Below the pieces are notes generated by a model, which saw only the letters and a list, made by a program, of their open reading frames with translations, did no database searches and had not been told where the DNA came from. 64,000 nt of DNA from Algibacter sp. Its GTDB lineage: Bacteria; Bacteroidota; Bacteroidia; Flavobacteriales; Flavobacteriaceae. Shown here one piece after another: positions 40,922-48,986 of this stretch. Location: positions 1-64,000 of the forward strand of contig NZ_JAQWOO010000070.1 in the NCBI RefSeq assembly GCF_029245835.1. The letters are read 5' to 3'. Position numbers and translations under genes: made by a program. Position 1 is the first letter of the stretch. Each line of letters opens with the position of its first letter.

Positions 40922-42056
40922 ACAACATTCCTTTTGTGCTCGGTAAAAACATTTTATTAGAATCTCTTTTTACGGCCATTTTCATTGCTTTTGCAAAGGC
41001 TTTAAAAATCCCTTCTATTTTGTGGTGCTCGTTTACACCCTCTGCTTTTATATTTAAATTACATTTGGCTCCATCTGTAAACGATTTAAATAAGTGGTAA
41101 AACATTTCTGTTGGCATATCCCCTATTTTTTCACGTTTAAATTCAGCATCCCATTCTAACCAATTCCTTCCGCCAAAATCGACAGCGACTTGCGCCAAAC
41201 AATCATCCATTGGCAAACAGAATCCGTAACGCTCTATCCCTAATTTATTCCCTAATGCTTTATTGAATAATTCTCCTAAAGCAATCATGGTATCTTCAAT
41301 AGTGTGGTGTTCATCAACTTCTAAATCGCCATCAACTTTAATGGTTAAATCCATGGCTCCATGTCTACCAATCTGGTCTAACATGTGATCAAAAAATGAC
41401 AATCCAGTATCAATATCATTCCTGCCAGAACCATCTAAATTTAATTTAATATAAATCTTAGTTTCATTGGTATTGCGCGTAATTTCTTGAACCCTATCTT
41501 CAAGTTTTAAAAACTCATAAATAGTGCTCCAATCTGTACTTGTTAGTGCAATACAATCAAGAATATCTTGTTTTGAGGTCTCAATTTCGTCAGCTCCAAG
41601 TTCTGATTCTTCAGACAAATAAATACCTTTAGCTCCTAAATTTTTAGCTAATTCCATATCGGTAATTCTATCACCTAAAACAAAAGAATTTGCTAAATCA
41701 TAATCCTCAGAAAAGTATTGAGTTAATAGTCCTGTTCTCGGTTTTCGAGTTGGTGCATTTTCTGCTGGAAAGGTCTTATCTATATGAACTGCCGAAAAAA
41801 CAACGCCTTCTTTAACAAAAGCAGCAATGATTTTATTTTGTGCTGGCCAAAACGTATCTTCAGGAAAAGAATCAGTACCTAATCCATCTTGGTTTGTAAC
41901 CATAACTAATTCGTAATCTAGTTCATTAGCAATTTTAGCCATGTATTGAAACACTTTAGGGTAAAACTCTAACTTCTCTAAACTATCTAATTGATAATCT
42001 ACAGGTGGTTCTAATACCAATGTGCCGTCGCGGTCTATAAATAATACTTTTTTCAT
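40920..42056 (-). CDS. hisB: Bifunctional histidinol-phosphatase/IGP dehydratase
   Basis: A 378-residue fusion for two histidine steps. N-terminal HAD phosphatase (1-165): [13 protein letters not shown] with nucleophile Asp, [12 protein letters not shown], the zinc-loop region and [21 protein letters not shown]-terminal IGPD (185-378): [21 protein letters not shown] and [18 protein letters not shown] with metal His clusters, then [15 protein letters not shown] and [21 protein letters not shown]. Its stop lies inside a repeat arm, 35 bases before hisH. Upstream a 366-base gap with the second GIY-YIG element separates it from hisC. Confidence 0.96.
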   Translation of the reverse strand: MKKVLFIDRDGTLVLEPPVDYQLDSLEKLEFYPKVFQYMAKIANELDYELVMVTNQDGLGTDSFPEDTFWPAQNKIIAAFVKEGVVFSAVHIDKTFPAENAPTRKPRTGLLTQYFSEDYDLANSFVLGDRITDMELAKNLGAKGIYLSEESELGADEIETSKQDILDCIALTSTDWSTIYEFLKLEDRVQEITRNTNETKIYIKLNLDGSGRNDIDTGLSFFDHMLDQIGRHGAMDLTIKVDGDLEVDEHHTIEDTMIALGELFNKALGNKLGIERYGFCLPMDDCLAQVAVDFGGRNWLEWDAEFKREKIGDMPTEMFYHLFKSFTDGAKCNLNIKAEGVNEHHKIEGIFKAFAKAMKMAVKRDSNKMFLPSTKGML

Positions 42057-42072
42057 ATAACTTTAGTTATAT

Positions 42073-42093
42073 GTCCTGAATTTACTTCAGGAC
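42073..42093. repeat. CTGAA-N5-TTCAG hairpin, right end of copy 2
   Basis: GTCCTGAA, loop TTTAC, TTCAGGAC: perfect 8-bp stem, five-base loop, four bases beyond the GIY-YIG stop. Confidence 0.75.
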
Positions 42094-42097
42094 CTTA

Positions 42098-42381
42098 TTA
42101 ATTTATGCTAATTGTTTCTAAATTAGGATTTGATTCTTTTATTAAATTCCATTTCCATTCTTTATGCCAATTCTTTAATTGCTTTTCTCTTGATTTAGCC
42201 ATTTTTTTTTCTTCAAATCCCTCAAAATAAACTAAATCAATTGCATTATATCTTTTCGTAAACAACGATCCTAACCCTTTTTGATGTTGGTTAATTCTTT
42301 TCTTAACATCATCAGTATAACCAACACATAATACACTTCTATTTTTTTTGTTAGTATATAGCAATAATATTTTTCATTCAT
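42098..42381 (-). pseudogene. GIY-YIG nuclease gene, copy 2, frameshift in A8 run
   Basis: ATG at 42381 opens the expected N-terminus MNEKYYCYILT. A run of eight A (42349-42342 on this strand) then shifts the frame by one relative to the rest, NKKNRSVLCVGYTDDVKKRI, LFTKRYNAIDLVYFEGF, SREKQLKNWHKEWKWNLI, ESNPNL, which stays open to the stop at 42098. Nine A would restore a complete protein of about 94 residues. Alternatively the gene is read through slippage on the A-run, or starts internally at TTG 42364 without the GIY strand. Paralogue of copy 1. Confidence 0.7.
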
Positions 42382-42409
42382 AATAGTAATTCATCTTCAA
42401 TGAAAAAGT

Positions 42410-42428
42410 TCCTGAAACCAGTTCAGGA
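42410..42428. repeat. CTGAA-N5-TTCAG hairpin, left end of copy 2
   Basis: TCCTGAA, loop ACCAG, TTCAGGA: a 7-bp stem with five-base loop; it overlaps the hisC stop region. Confidence 0.7.
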
Positions 42429-43469
42429 TTTCGAAATTAATAAAAGCGTTTTTATTAATTTCTCATTCTCCTCAGATGTTCCAATTGTAAATCTTAAACA
42501 ATTTTCACAACCAGGTTGTGTTGTTCTATTTCTAATAACAATGCCCTTTTCAATAAGTTGATTGTAACGTTTTGTAGCGTTATCAACTTTAGCTAACACA
42601 AAATTAGCATCAGATGGATATATTTTTGAAATATAATCTACAGACTCCAAGTTAGCAATTAACAAATCACGCTGTTTCAATATATCTGAAACTTGTTGTT
42701 GCGTCAATTTTTGTTGTTCAAGTTGAGAAATTGCTTTCTGTTGTGTTAACTCATTAACGTTATATGGCGGTTTAATACGATTTAAAACTGAAATAATTTC
42801 CTCGGAAGCATAACAAATCCCTAGTCGGATCCCAGCCATCCCATAAGCTTTTGAAAGTGTTTGCGTTACTATTAAATTTGGAAAATCATGTAACCTAGTT
42901 AACCAACTTTCTTTATTTGAAAAATCGATATATGCTTCATCAATAACAACAATTCCCTTAAATTTATTGACTAAACTTTCAATAGATTTAGCTTCAAAGC
43001 TATTAGCTGTTGGATTGTTAGGCGAACACAAAAACAACAATTTAGATTGACTATTTGCTGTATTTAAAATAGCATCGACTTTAGGTTGGAAATCATCATC
43101 TAGCTGAACACTTTTAATTTCAATAGCGTTTACATTAGCCAAAACACTATACATACCATATGTTGGAGGTAATGTGATAACATTATCTTGATTAGGTTCG
43201 CAAAAGGCTCTAAATATCAAATCTAAAACTTCATCGCTTCCATTGCCTAAAAGTATATTTTGTTCAGGAATCCCTTTAATTTTAGAAAGTAAAGATTTTA
43301 CTGTTCTTTGTTGTGGATCAGGGTAACGATTAACGCCGTTTTCAAATGGATTTTCATTCGCATCTAAAAACACCATATCATCACTATTACCTTGAAATTC
43401 ATCTCTTGCTGATGAATACGGTTTTAGCGCCTTAATAGTTGGTCTAATTAAATCTTGGATATTTATCAT
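42423..43469 (-). CDS. hisC: Histidinol-phosphate aminotransferase
   Basis: PLP enzyme of 348 residues (fold type I) converting imidazole acetol phosphate to histidinol phosphate. DANENPFENGVNRYPDPQQ and NILLGNGSDEVLDLIFRAF near the N-terminus, SPNNPTANSF, VVIDEAYIDFS (PLP Asp) and TLSKAYGMAGIRLG with the Schiff-base Lys; LRFTIGTSEENEKL ends the protein. I chose ATG 43469; the GTG at 43478 lies in the repeat hairpin. The last codons overlap the hairpin of the GIY-YIG element. Confidence 0.95.
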   Translation of the reverse strand: MINIQDLIRPTIKALKPYSSARDEFQGNSDDMVFLDANENPFENGVNRYPDPQQRTVKSLLSKIKGIPEQNILLGNGSDEVLDLIFRAFCEPNQDNVITLPPTYGMYSVLANVNAIEIKSVQLDDDFQPKVDAILNTANSQSKLLFLCSPNNPTANSFEAKSIESLVNKFKGIVVIDEAYIDFSNKESWLTRLHDFPNLIVTQTLSKAYGMAGIRLGICYASEEIISVLNRIKPPYNVNELTQQKAISQLEQQKLTQQQVSDILKQRDLLIANLESVDYISKIYPSDANFVLAKVDNATKRYNQLIEKGIVIRNRTTQPGCENCLRFTIGTSEENEKLIKTLLLISKS

Positions 43470-43476
43470 TTTTGTC

Positions 43477-43497
43477 ACGCTGAATATATTTCAGTGT
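43477..43497. repeat. Solo CTGAA-N5-TTCAG hairpin
   Basis: ACGCTGAA, loop TATAT, TTCAGTGT: 8 pairs including one G-U. Same design and loop as the right end of GIY-YIG copy 1, but no nuclease gene is attached; it lies in the hisD-hisC gap. Confidence 0.65.
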
Positions 43498-43511
43498 CTA
43501 TATTTATGTGT

Positions 43512-43557
43512 CAAACTAACTACCCTTTGACTGCGCTCAGGATGACATCTTAGTTTG
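43512..43557. repeat. Inverted repeat in the hisD-hisC gap
   Basis: CAAACTAA (43512-43519) pairs with TTAGTTTG (43550-43557). The loop contains GACTGCGCTCA...TGACA, a half-copy of the REP-like element at 37591-37651. Confidence 0.5.
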
Positions 43558-43561
43558 AATT

Positions 43562-44848
43562 TTATTTTTTTAAATCTTCTAATCTGATAGTTACCGCATT
43601 TTTATGTGCTTGTAATCCTTCTGCTTCTGCCATTAATTCAATAGTTTCTCCAATATTCAAAAGCCCTTCTTTTGATATTTTTTGAAACGTCATACTCTTC
43701 ATAAAGCTATCTAAATTCACTCCAGAATATGCTTTTGAAAACCCATTAGTAGGTAACGTATGATTTGTTCCTGATGCATAATCTCCCGCACTTTCAGGCG
43801 TATAGTCACCTATAAAAACAGAACCAGCATTAGTTATGCCATCAACATATAAATCTTCATTCTTAACACAAATAATGAAATGCTCTGGTCCATATTCATT
43901 AATTAATTCAAGTGCTATTTCATCATTCTCGACATAAATTAGCTTTGAATTTGCTATCGCTTTTTTTGCAATCGCTTTACGCGGAAGAACCTCTAATTGT
44001 TTTTCTACTTCTGCTGAAACATCTTCAATCAAACCTTTTGATGTTGCTACCAAAATGACTTGACTATCAGTGCCATGTTCTGCTTGACTTAATAAATCTG
44101 AAGCCACATAAGACGCATTTGCTGTCTCATCTGCAACAACAAGTAACTCGCTTGGACCAGCAGGCATATCTATAGCCACCCCATGTTTTGTTGCTAATTG
44201 TTTCGCAACCGTTACAAACTGATTTCCCGGACCGAATATTTTATATACTTGAGGAATGGTTTCTGTACCAAAAGTTAATCCTGCAATCGCTTGAATTCCG
44301 CCTACTTTTATAATTTTTGTAACCCCACAAAGTTGCGCTGCAAATAAAATTTCAGGAGCTAATTCACCTTCTTTGTTTGGGGGTGAGCATAAAACTATTT
44401 CTTTACATCTTGCTATTTGTGCAGGAACAGCCAACATTAAAACTGTTGAAAATAAAGGCGCTGTCCCTCCAGGGATATATAGCCCTACTTTTTGAATGGG
44501 TCTTTTTTCCTGCCAACATTGAACACCAATTGTTGTTTCAATTTCAACTTTCGATGTTTTTTGTGCGTTATGAAATACTTCGATATTAGCTTTTGCTAAT
44601 CTTATGGCTTCCTTGAGTTTATTTGGAACATTCTGAATAGCTTTTTTTATTTCATCAGAAGTAACGAGGTTAGAACCTAAAGAAATAGCATCAAACTTTT
44701 GAGTATATTTTTTTATAGCTGCATCGCCATTATTTGAAACCTCCTCAAAAATTTGAGTAACCATTGTTTCTATATCACCAACGGTTTGTGTAGGTCTTTT
44801 TAATATTTCAAACCAATCACTTTTATTTGGATTATTAATTATATTCAT
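43562..44848 (-). CDS. hisD: Histidinol dehydrogenase
   Basis: Zn/NAD enzyme of 428 residues for the last two oxidations to histidine. VGLYIPGGTAPLFSTVLMLAVPA, GPGNQFVTVAKQLA, DMPAGPSELLVVAD, LLSQAEHGTDSQVIL (Zn ligands Gln and His), YGPEHFIICV (catalytic Glu-His) and ASGTNHTLPTNGFSKAYSGVNLDSF are all present. Normal length. It starts nine bases after hisG. Confidence 0.96.
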   Translation of the reverse strand: MNIINNPNKSDWFEILKRPTQTVGDIETMVTQIFEEVSNNGDAAIKKYTQKFDAISLGSNLVTSDEIKKAIQNVPNKLKEAIRLAKANIEVFHNAQKTSKVEIETTIGVQCWQEKRPIQKVGLYIPGGTAPLFSTVLMLAVPAQIARCKEIVLCSPPNKEGELAPEILFAAQLCGVTKIIKVGGIQAIAGLTFGTETIPQVYKIFGPGNQFVTVAKQLATKHGVAIDMPAGPSELLVVADETANASYVASDLLSQAEHGTDSQVILVATSKGLIEDVSAEVEKQLEVLPRKAIAKKAIANSKLIYVENDEIALELINEYGPEHFIICVKNEDLYVDGITNAGSVFIGDYTPESAGDYASGTNHTLPTNGFSKAYSGVNLDSFMKSMTFQKISKEGLLNIGETIELMAEAEGLQAHKNAVTIRLEDLKK

Positions 44849-44857
44849 AACTAAAAA

Positions 44858-45715
44858 TTAAAGCACCATTTTCTCAATTGGACAAACTAAAATACCTTGT
44901 GCTCCATTAGCCTTTAGTTCATCTATAACATTCCAAAACTCGTTTTTACTAATTACTGAGTGTACTGAACTCCAACCTTTTTCAGCTAATGGCAAAACCG
45001 TTGGACTTTTCATTCCAGGTAATACATTAATAATATCTTGAATTTTATCGTTTGGCGCATTTAATAAAACGTATTTTGAGTTTCTACCTTTTAAAACCGA
45101 TTTAATTCTGAATTGAATGGTATCTAAAATAGTTTGCTTTTTATCATCTAAGATAGGAGAAACTGCCAAAACGGCTTCTGATTTTAAAATAGTATCAACC
45201 TCTTTCAGGTTGTTTTTAAATAAAGTACTTCCACTGGAAACAATATCGCAAATAGCATCTGCTAAACCTATATTTGGAGCTATTTCAACTGAACCGTTTA
45301 TGATATGTAAATTAGCGTTTACGCCGTTTTCATCTAAATACATTTGCACCGTATTTGGATAGGATGTAGCAATACGCTTACCTTCTAAATCTTTAATGGT
45401 AGCATAATCATGTCCTTTTGGTACTGCAATACAAACACGACACGTTGAAAAACCTAATTTTTCAACAACATTTATACCTTCTCCTTTCTCAATCAAAACA
45501 TTTTCTCCAATGATAGCTGCATCAACAACACCGTCTTTCAAATATTGTGGAATATCACCATTTCTTAAATAAAAGACTTCTAAAGGAAACCCCTTTGCCG
45601 AAGCTTTTAATTGATCTTTTCCATTATCAATAGAAATACCAATATCTTTTAACAATCTCATGGAGTCCTCGTTTAAACGACCCGATTTCTGTACTGCAAT
45701 TCTTAATTTACTCAT
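44858..45715 (-). CDS. hisG: ATP phosphoribosyltransferase (long form)
   Basis: First and committed enzyme of histidine synthesis, 285 residues from ATG 45715 (MSKLRIAVQKSGRL). The long HisG form has an ACT-like C-terminal domain (about 215-285: PGMKSPTVLPLAEKGWSSVHSVI, ELKANGAQGILVCPIEKMVL) that in other bacteria binds histidine for feedback inhibition. The catalytic part has GDIPQYLKDGVVDAAIIGENVLIEKG, GKRIATSYPNTVQMYL and the phosphate loop AICDIVSSGSTLFKNNL. The longer start at 45754 is rejected; it would lie 11 bases from the terminator hairpin of the leader. First gene of the operon. Confidence 0.96.
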   Translation of the reverse strand: MSKLRIAVQKSGRLNEDSMRLLKDIGISIDNGKDQLKASAKGFPLEVFYLRNGDIPQYLKDGVVDAAIIGENVLIEKGEGINVVEKLGFSTCRVCIAVPKGHDYATIKDLEGKRIATSYPNTVQMYLDENGVNANLHIINGSVEIAPNIGLADAICDIVSSGSTLFKNNLKEVDTILKSEAVLAVSPILDDKKQTILDTIQFRIKSVLKGRNSKYVLLNAPNDKIQDIINVLPGMKSPTVLPLAEKGWSSVHSVISKNEFWNVIDELKANGAQGILVCPIEKMVL

Positions 45716-45764
45716 TATGTTGTTTTTATGAGTTTGAAACAATCTAGTTGGCATTAGAATTAAA

Positions 45765-45793
45765 AAACCCGCTTGATTGTCTCAAACGGGTTT
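45765..45793 (-). terminator. Attenuator terminator of the his operon
   Basis: On the minus strand AAACCCG-T-TTGA, loop GACAA, TCAA-G-CGGGTTT followed by more T: an 11-pair stem with one mismatch and a U-run, 50 bases before hisG and 33 bases after the leader-peptide stop. Its 5' arm (45788-45781, CGTTTGAG) can instead pair with CTCAAGCG (45839-45832) in the leader coding region, 8 pairs including one G-U, to form an antiterminator. Confidence 0.8.
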
Positions 45794-45820
45794 AGAAATA
45801 TATGTTGATTTTACTCAATA

Positions 45821-45855
45821 CATTTTCACTTCGCTTGAGAGCAAATATGAAAATG
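45821..45855 (-). promoter_or_regulatory. Leader pause hairpin (1:2 stem)
   Basis: CATTTTCA (45855-45848, over His/Phe/His codons) pairs perfectly with TGAAAATG (45828-45821, starting at the leader stop codon); the loop of 19 bases contains the antiterminator strand 45839-45832. This is the layout of a 1:2 stem in amino-acid attenuators. Confidence 0.6.
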
Positions 45856-45879
45856 ATGATGTAATTGAATAAAAGTCAT
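45826..45879 (-). CDS. hisL: His leader peptide, HHHFH
   Basis: A 17-codon ORF, MTFIQLHHHFHICSQAK, with three consecutive His codons (45861-45853) and a fourth after Phe (45849-45847). It lies 111 bases upstream of hisG and is followed by an intrinsic terminator with a competing antiterminator strand. Known logic from enteric his operons: when charged tRNA-His is scarce the ribosome stalls on the His codons, the antiterminator forms and transcription continues into hisG. All elements are visible here; function is inferred. I use the symbol by analogy. Confidence 0.8.
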   Translation of the reverse strand: MTFIQLHHHFHICSQAK

Positions 45880-46036
45880 TTCTTTTTATTTGATGCAAAT
45901 ATCTATAATTTATATGATAAAATCCAAATTATAAATACAATTCTTAAAACAATTAAATATTATTAATATTTAGGCATCAAAAAATTAATAATTTTTAAAA
46001 GAACGTGTTAAATGCTGAATTATTTAGCTTCTTAGT

Positions 46037-46852
46037 TTATTGATTTCCAAGAATAATTGGCATACCGCTATCTCCTGAACCAATAACAATTATTTTACTA
46101 TTTGGTGATTCTGAAAGTTTTACAGTAGCTTCAATACCTTTATCTTGAAGTATTTTATCTGTTAATGAGGCACTTAAAATTCTGTTTGATTGTGCTTTAC
46201 CTTCGGCTTCAATAATTACTTTTTCAGCTTCTTTTGCGGCAGTAACTAATCTAAACTCATACTCTAAAGATTCTTGTTCTTGCTTTAATTTACGCTCAAT
46301 GGCTTCCTTAATGGTTATTGGTAAAGTTACATCTCTAACTAGCACTTCGTTAAGTTGCACATATTGCTTGTCTAAAATCTTTTTAGTTTCTTCAAAAATT
46401 TCATCTTGGATAGCATCACGCTTACTAGAATACAATTGTTCTGGTGTATACCTACCTACAACACTTCTAGCCGCACTACGAATTGAAGGCATAATAACAC
46501 GTTGTAAATAATTTTGACCTAGTGATTGGTGTAAATTACCTAAATCTTTATATACAGGCTCATACCACGCCGAAGCATCAATTTGAATTTCTAATCCATT
46601 TGAAGAAAGTACTTTCATTTTTTCAAAAAGCTCTTGTTGACGCACTTCGTAAATATAAACTTTGTTCCAAGGCGCCACAATATGAAACCCTTCGCCCATC
46701 GGCGGTTCATCTATAACAACACCATCTCCAAAGGTTTCAAAAAGCACTCCTGCTTCTCCAGAATCTATCGTTACTGCTGATTTTGCTAATACTACAACTA
46801 ATATAATCGCCCCAATTATAAAAGGCAATGCTACTTTTGGTAATTTTTCCAT
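46037..46852 (-). CDS. SPFH/prohibitin-like membrane protein
   Basis: A 271-residue protein with one N-terminal membrane segment (VALPFIIGAIILVVVLAKSAV) and an SPFH/band-7 domain: VTIDSGEAGVLFETFGDGV, RQQELFEKMKVLSSNGLEIQIDASAWYEPV, VVGRYTPEQLYSSKRDAIQDEIFEETKKIL, then a coiled-coil helix rich in Glu and Lys (AIERKLKQEQESLEYEFRLVTAAKEAEKVIIEAEGKA). Prohibitin-like proteins form membrane-bound rings and often accompany proteases. It follows the VWA gene by 18 bases on the same strand, so the two form an operon. No protease is adjacent. Confidence 0.88.
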   Translation of the reverse strand: MEKLPKVALPFIIGAIILVVVLAKSAVTIDSGEAGVLFETFGDGVVIDEPPMGEGFHIVAPWNKVYIYEVRQQELFEKMKVLSSNGLEIQIDASAWYEPVYKDLGNLHQSLGQNYLQRVIMPSIRSAARSVVGRYTPEQLYSSKRDAIQDEIFEETKKILDKQYVQLNEVLVRDVTLPITIKEAIERKLKQEQESLEYEFRLVTAAKEAEKVIIEAEGKAQSNRILSASLTDKILQDKGIEATVKLSESPNSKIIVIGSGDSGMPIILGNQ

Positions 46853-46870
46853 TTTCTATTTTATTTTAAT

Positions 46871-48904
46871 TTAAATTAATCCGTTATACTTTCTTAAAAA
46901 CCATTCTAAACCTAAGCTTAAAGCTATTAAAGCGAGTAGAAATTTCCAATCTATCAAAGGTATGATATTTTTACTGCTTTTTTGAATAGGAACGAAACGA
47001 TTATCATTTAATAAATCATCAATAACTGCCTCTGCTTTTTCAATAAAATAACTTGAACCTCTGCTGTTAGTAGCCAACTGTTGCAACTTTGTTACATCAG
47101 CGTTTAAAAATTGTTGTTCAACATTGTATTCTAAAATTTGAAAACTACCAGATTTCGAAAGATTTTCTTTGGAAGCTTTTACTGTGAAACTATATTCTGA
47201 AGGAGGCAAACTACTTAAATTAACCTGGTAATTATTGTTTTTTAAAATTAAAGGAAATGTTTTTTTTACCTTTGAATTAGTATCAGTTAAAGTTATATAA
47301 AGTGTTTCCCTAGTATCAAACACATAATTTTTATCAAAAAACTCTGCTTTAATAACTATACTACCACTACCATTATAAAACGATTCATAATCTAAATTCA
47401 ACCTGCTTTTTTGTTTGTTTGAAGCTAAATATTGTATCAATTTTCCAATAAAATCATCAAAAGTATTAAATGATTTTTCGTTTAAATAACTTTGAGCTCG
47501 CCATTGCCAGATATGCTCTCCAAACAAAACAGCTTCTCTCCTACCATTAGTTTCAAACGTTGCTAAAAGTGTTTCGTTTGTTGAAACGCCTCTAACAGTT
47601 TTTTCTAAAATGGATTGAAAAGGGGTATTAAATTTAATGGTCCCGTAATTTGATAACAACGGTGGAAATGATTCAAAATTTATATCCTCAATAAAAAAGG
47701 GTGAATAATTTATATTTAATTCAGCTAGATAATACTCAGTTTGGTCTGTAATACTATGATAATAACTTGTAGTGGCTCGGTTTAAAAAACTTAAATCTGT
47801 TTTTGTTCCAACAATTACAAATTTATTTTTATTTTGTAATTCCAGGTTACTATACAGATTATTAAACTTATTATTTGGTTGATACAGTATAATTAATTGA
47901 AAATCATTAATTTGATTAATCGCTTCTTTAGTGTCTAATATGGAAACAGAACGCTGTTCATTACTCTCAATACTTTTTTTTAGAGCACCTAAATCTGGAT
48001 GAGAAAAATCACTAACTATCGCAATTTTTGTTTTTTGATTAATAACTTCAACTGCAAAATTCTTAGAATTATTTATGATATTCTTTTCATTTTCTATAGG
48101 AACAAGGGTTGCTTTATAGTTACTAACTCCAACGCTATTAGCTGGCAAAGTGAAATTAATAACTTTAGAATTATTATTTTTTGAAAAGTCAATTGATTTG
48201 GAATATACTGTAGTGTTCCCGTTTTTAACTACAAACTTTGAGCTAACATTACGACTACCATTATAAACTAAAATAGCTTCAATTGGAAATCTGTTTTTTA
48301 AATAAGCATACTTATTAACATTAAATTGCTGTATTTTTAAATCTGTATACGTAATGGTATCTCCTAAAATTATTGGATAGATAGGCTGCTTGTAACTATT
48401 TGAAGAGAATTGATAATCATTACCATAGGTTTGATTTCCGTCTGAAATAAGTAACGTTGGTGATGTTGTTTGTTTGTATAATTGACTTAATTGTGTAAAC
48501 GCCTTAGATATATTGGTTTGTTTTTCTGAAAACGACATAGAGTCTAATGACTTTAAGTTTTCTCCAAACGTGTAATAATCAATATTAAACTTATTTTGAA
48601 TATCATTATTAGCTTTTATTTTATCAATAAACTTAAGTACACTTTCGTCTTGATTTAGATATTTTACTGAACTAGAATTATCAATAGCTAAAACCAAATT
48701 TGGTTTTTCAACGGATACTTTTATTTGATCAAAACTTGGATTAATTATTAATAGTAGCGTAGAGAAGAAAGTTAAGAATCTCAAAAAAGTAAAAAGTACG
48801 TTTAATTTAGATAGGCGTCGCTTTTTAGTAAAATACTGAAAAAGCGCTAAACCTAGCGCTATAATTCCAGCAAGTATGATGTATAATAAAGTTTCTGTTT
48901 GCAT
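46871..48904 (-). CDS. Membrane-anchored VWA-domain protein
   Basis: A 677-residue protein with two N-terminal membrane segments (LLYIILAGIIALGLALFQYF and VLFTFLRFLTFFSTLLLIINP), a von Willebrand A-like domain with MIDAS-type residues (LAIDNSSSVKYL, TNISKAF, LLISDGNQTYGND), then a long beta-rich periplasmic part and a C-terminal membrane helix (LIDWKFLLALIALSLGLEWFL). The architecture is like Bat-type or glutamine-amidotransferase-like membrane proteins of Bacteroidota, which lack known activity. It is the first gene of the pair with the SPFH protein. Function unknown. Confidence 0.75.
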   Translation of the reverse strand: MQTETLLYIILAGIIALGLALFQYFTKKRRLSKLNVLFTFLRFLTFFSTLLLIINPSFDQIKVSVEKPNLVLAIDNSSSVKYLNQDESVLKFIDKIKANNDIQNKFNIDYYTFGENLKSLDSMSFSEKQTNISKAFTQLSQLYKQTTSPTLLISDGNQTYGNDYQFSSNSYKQPIYPIILGDTITYTDLKIQQFNVNKYAYLKNRFPIEAILVYNGSRNVSSKFVVKNGNTTVYSKSIDFSKNNNSKVINFTLPANSVGVSNYKATLVPIENEKNIINNSKNFAVEVINQKTKIAIVSDFSHPDLGALKKSIESNEQRSVSILDTKEAINQINDFQLIILYQPNNKFNNLYSNLELQNKNKFVIVGTKTDLSFLNRATTSYYHSITDQTEYYLAELNINYSPFFIEDINFESFPPLLSNYGTIKFNTPFQSILEKTVRGVSTNETLLATFETNGRREAVLFGEHIWQWRAQSYLNEKSFNTFDDFIGKLIQYLASNKQKSRLNLDYESFYNGSGSIVIKAEFFDKNYVFDTRETLYITLTDTNSKVKKTFPLILKNNNYQVNLSSLPPSEYSFTVKASKENLSKSGSFQILEYNVEQQFLNADVTKLQQLATNSRGSSYFIEKAEAVIDDLLNDNRFVPIQKSSKNIIPLIDWKFLLALIALSLGLEWFLRKYNGLI

Positions 48905-48940
48905 TTAAAACCTTTCGTTAAGCTTCGCTTGGTAGTTGCA

Positions 48941-48958
48941 ATGAAAATATATTTTCAT
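48941..48958. repeat. Perfect 18-base palindrome ATGAAAATATATTTTCAT
   Basis: Lies in the 82-base gap between fabG and the VWA gene (both minus strand). AT-only centre, no T-run beyond it; could be a regulator site or a relic of a hairpin repeat. Confidence 0.4.
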
Positions 48959-48986
48959 TTTAGTAATGCTCAAGGTGATGCATTAA

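Larger units (their letters stand above)
42073..42428 (-). mobile_element. GIY-YIG/hairpin element, copy 2
   Basis: Unit of 356 bases in the hisC-hisB gap: hairpin 42410-42428, GIY-YIG gene, hairpin 42073-42093, same plan and orientation as copy 1. The nuclease genes and the sequence leading into the right hairpin (AATAAG..CCTGAA) align between copies, so the hairpin belongs to the element. The left hairpin overlaps the last codons of hisC. Confidence 0.5.

Noticed and set aside
39897-43497. CTGAA/TTCAG hairpins as a CRISPR-like array
   Set aside because: Hairpins are not regularly spaced, there are no spacers of constant length and no cas genes; they flank genes instead.
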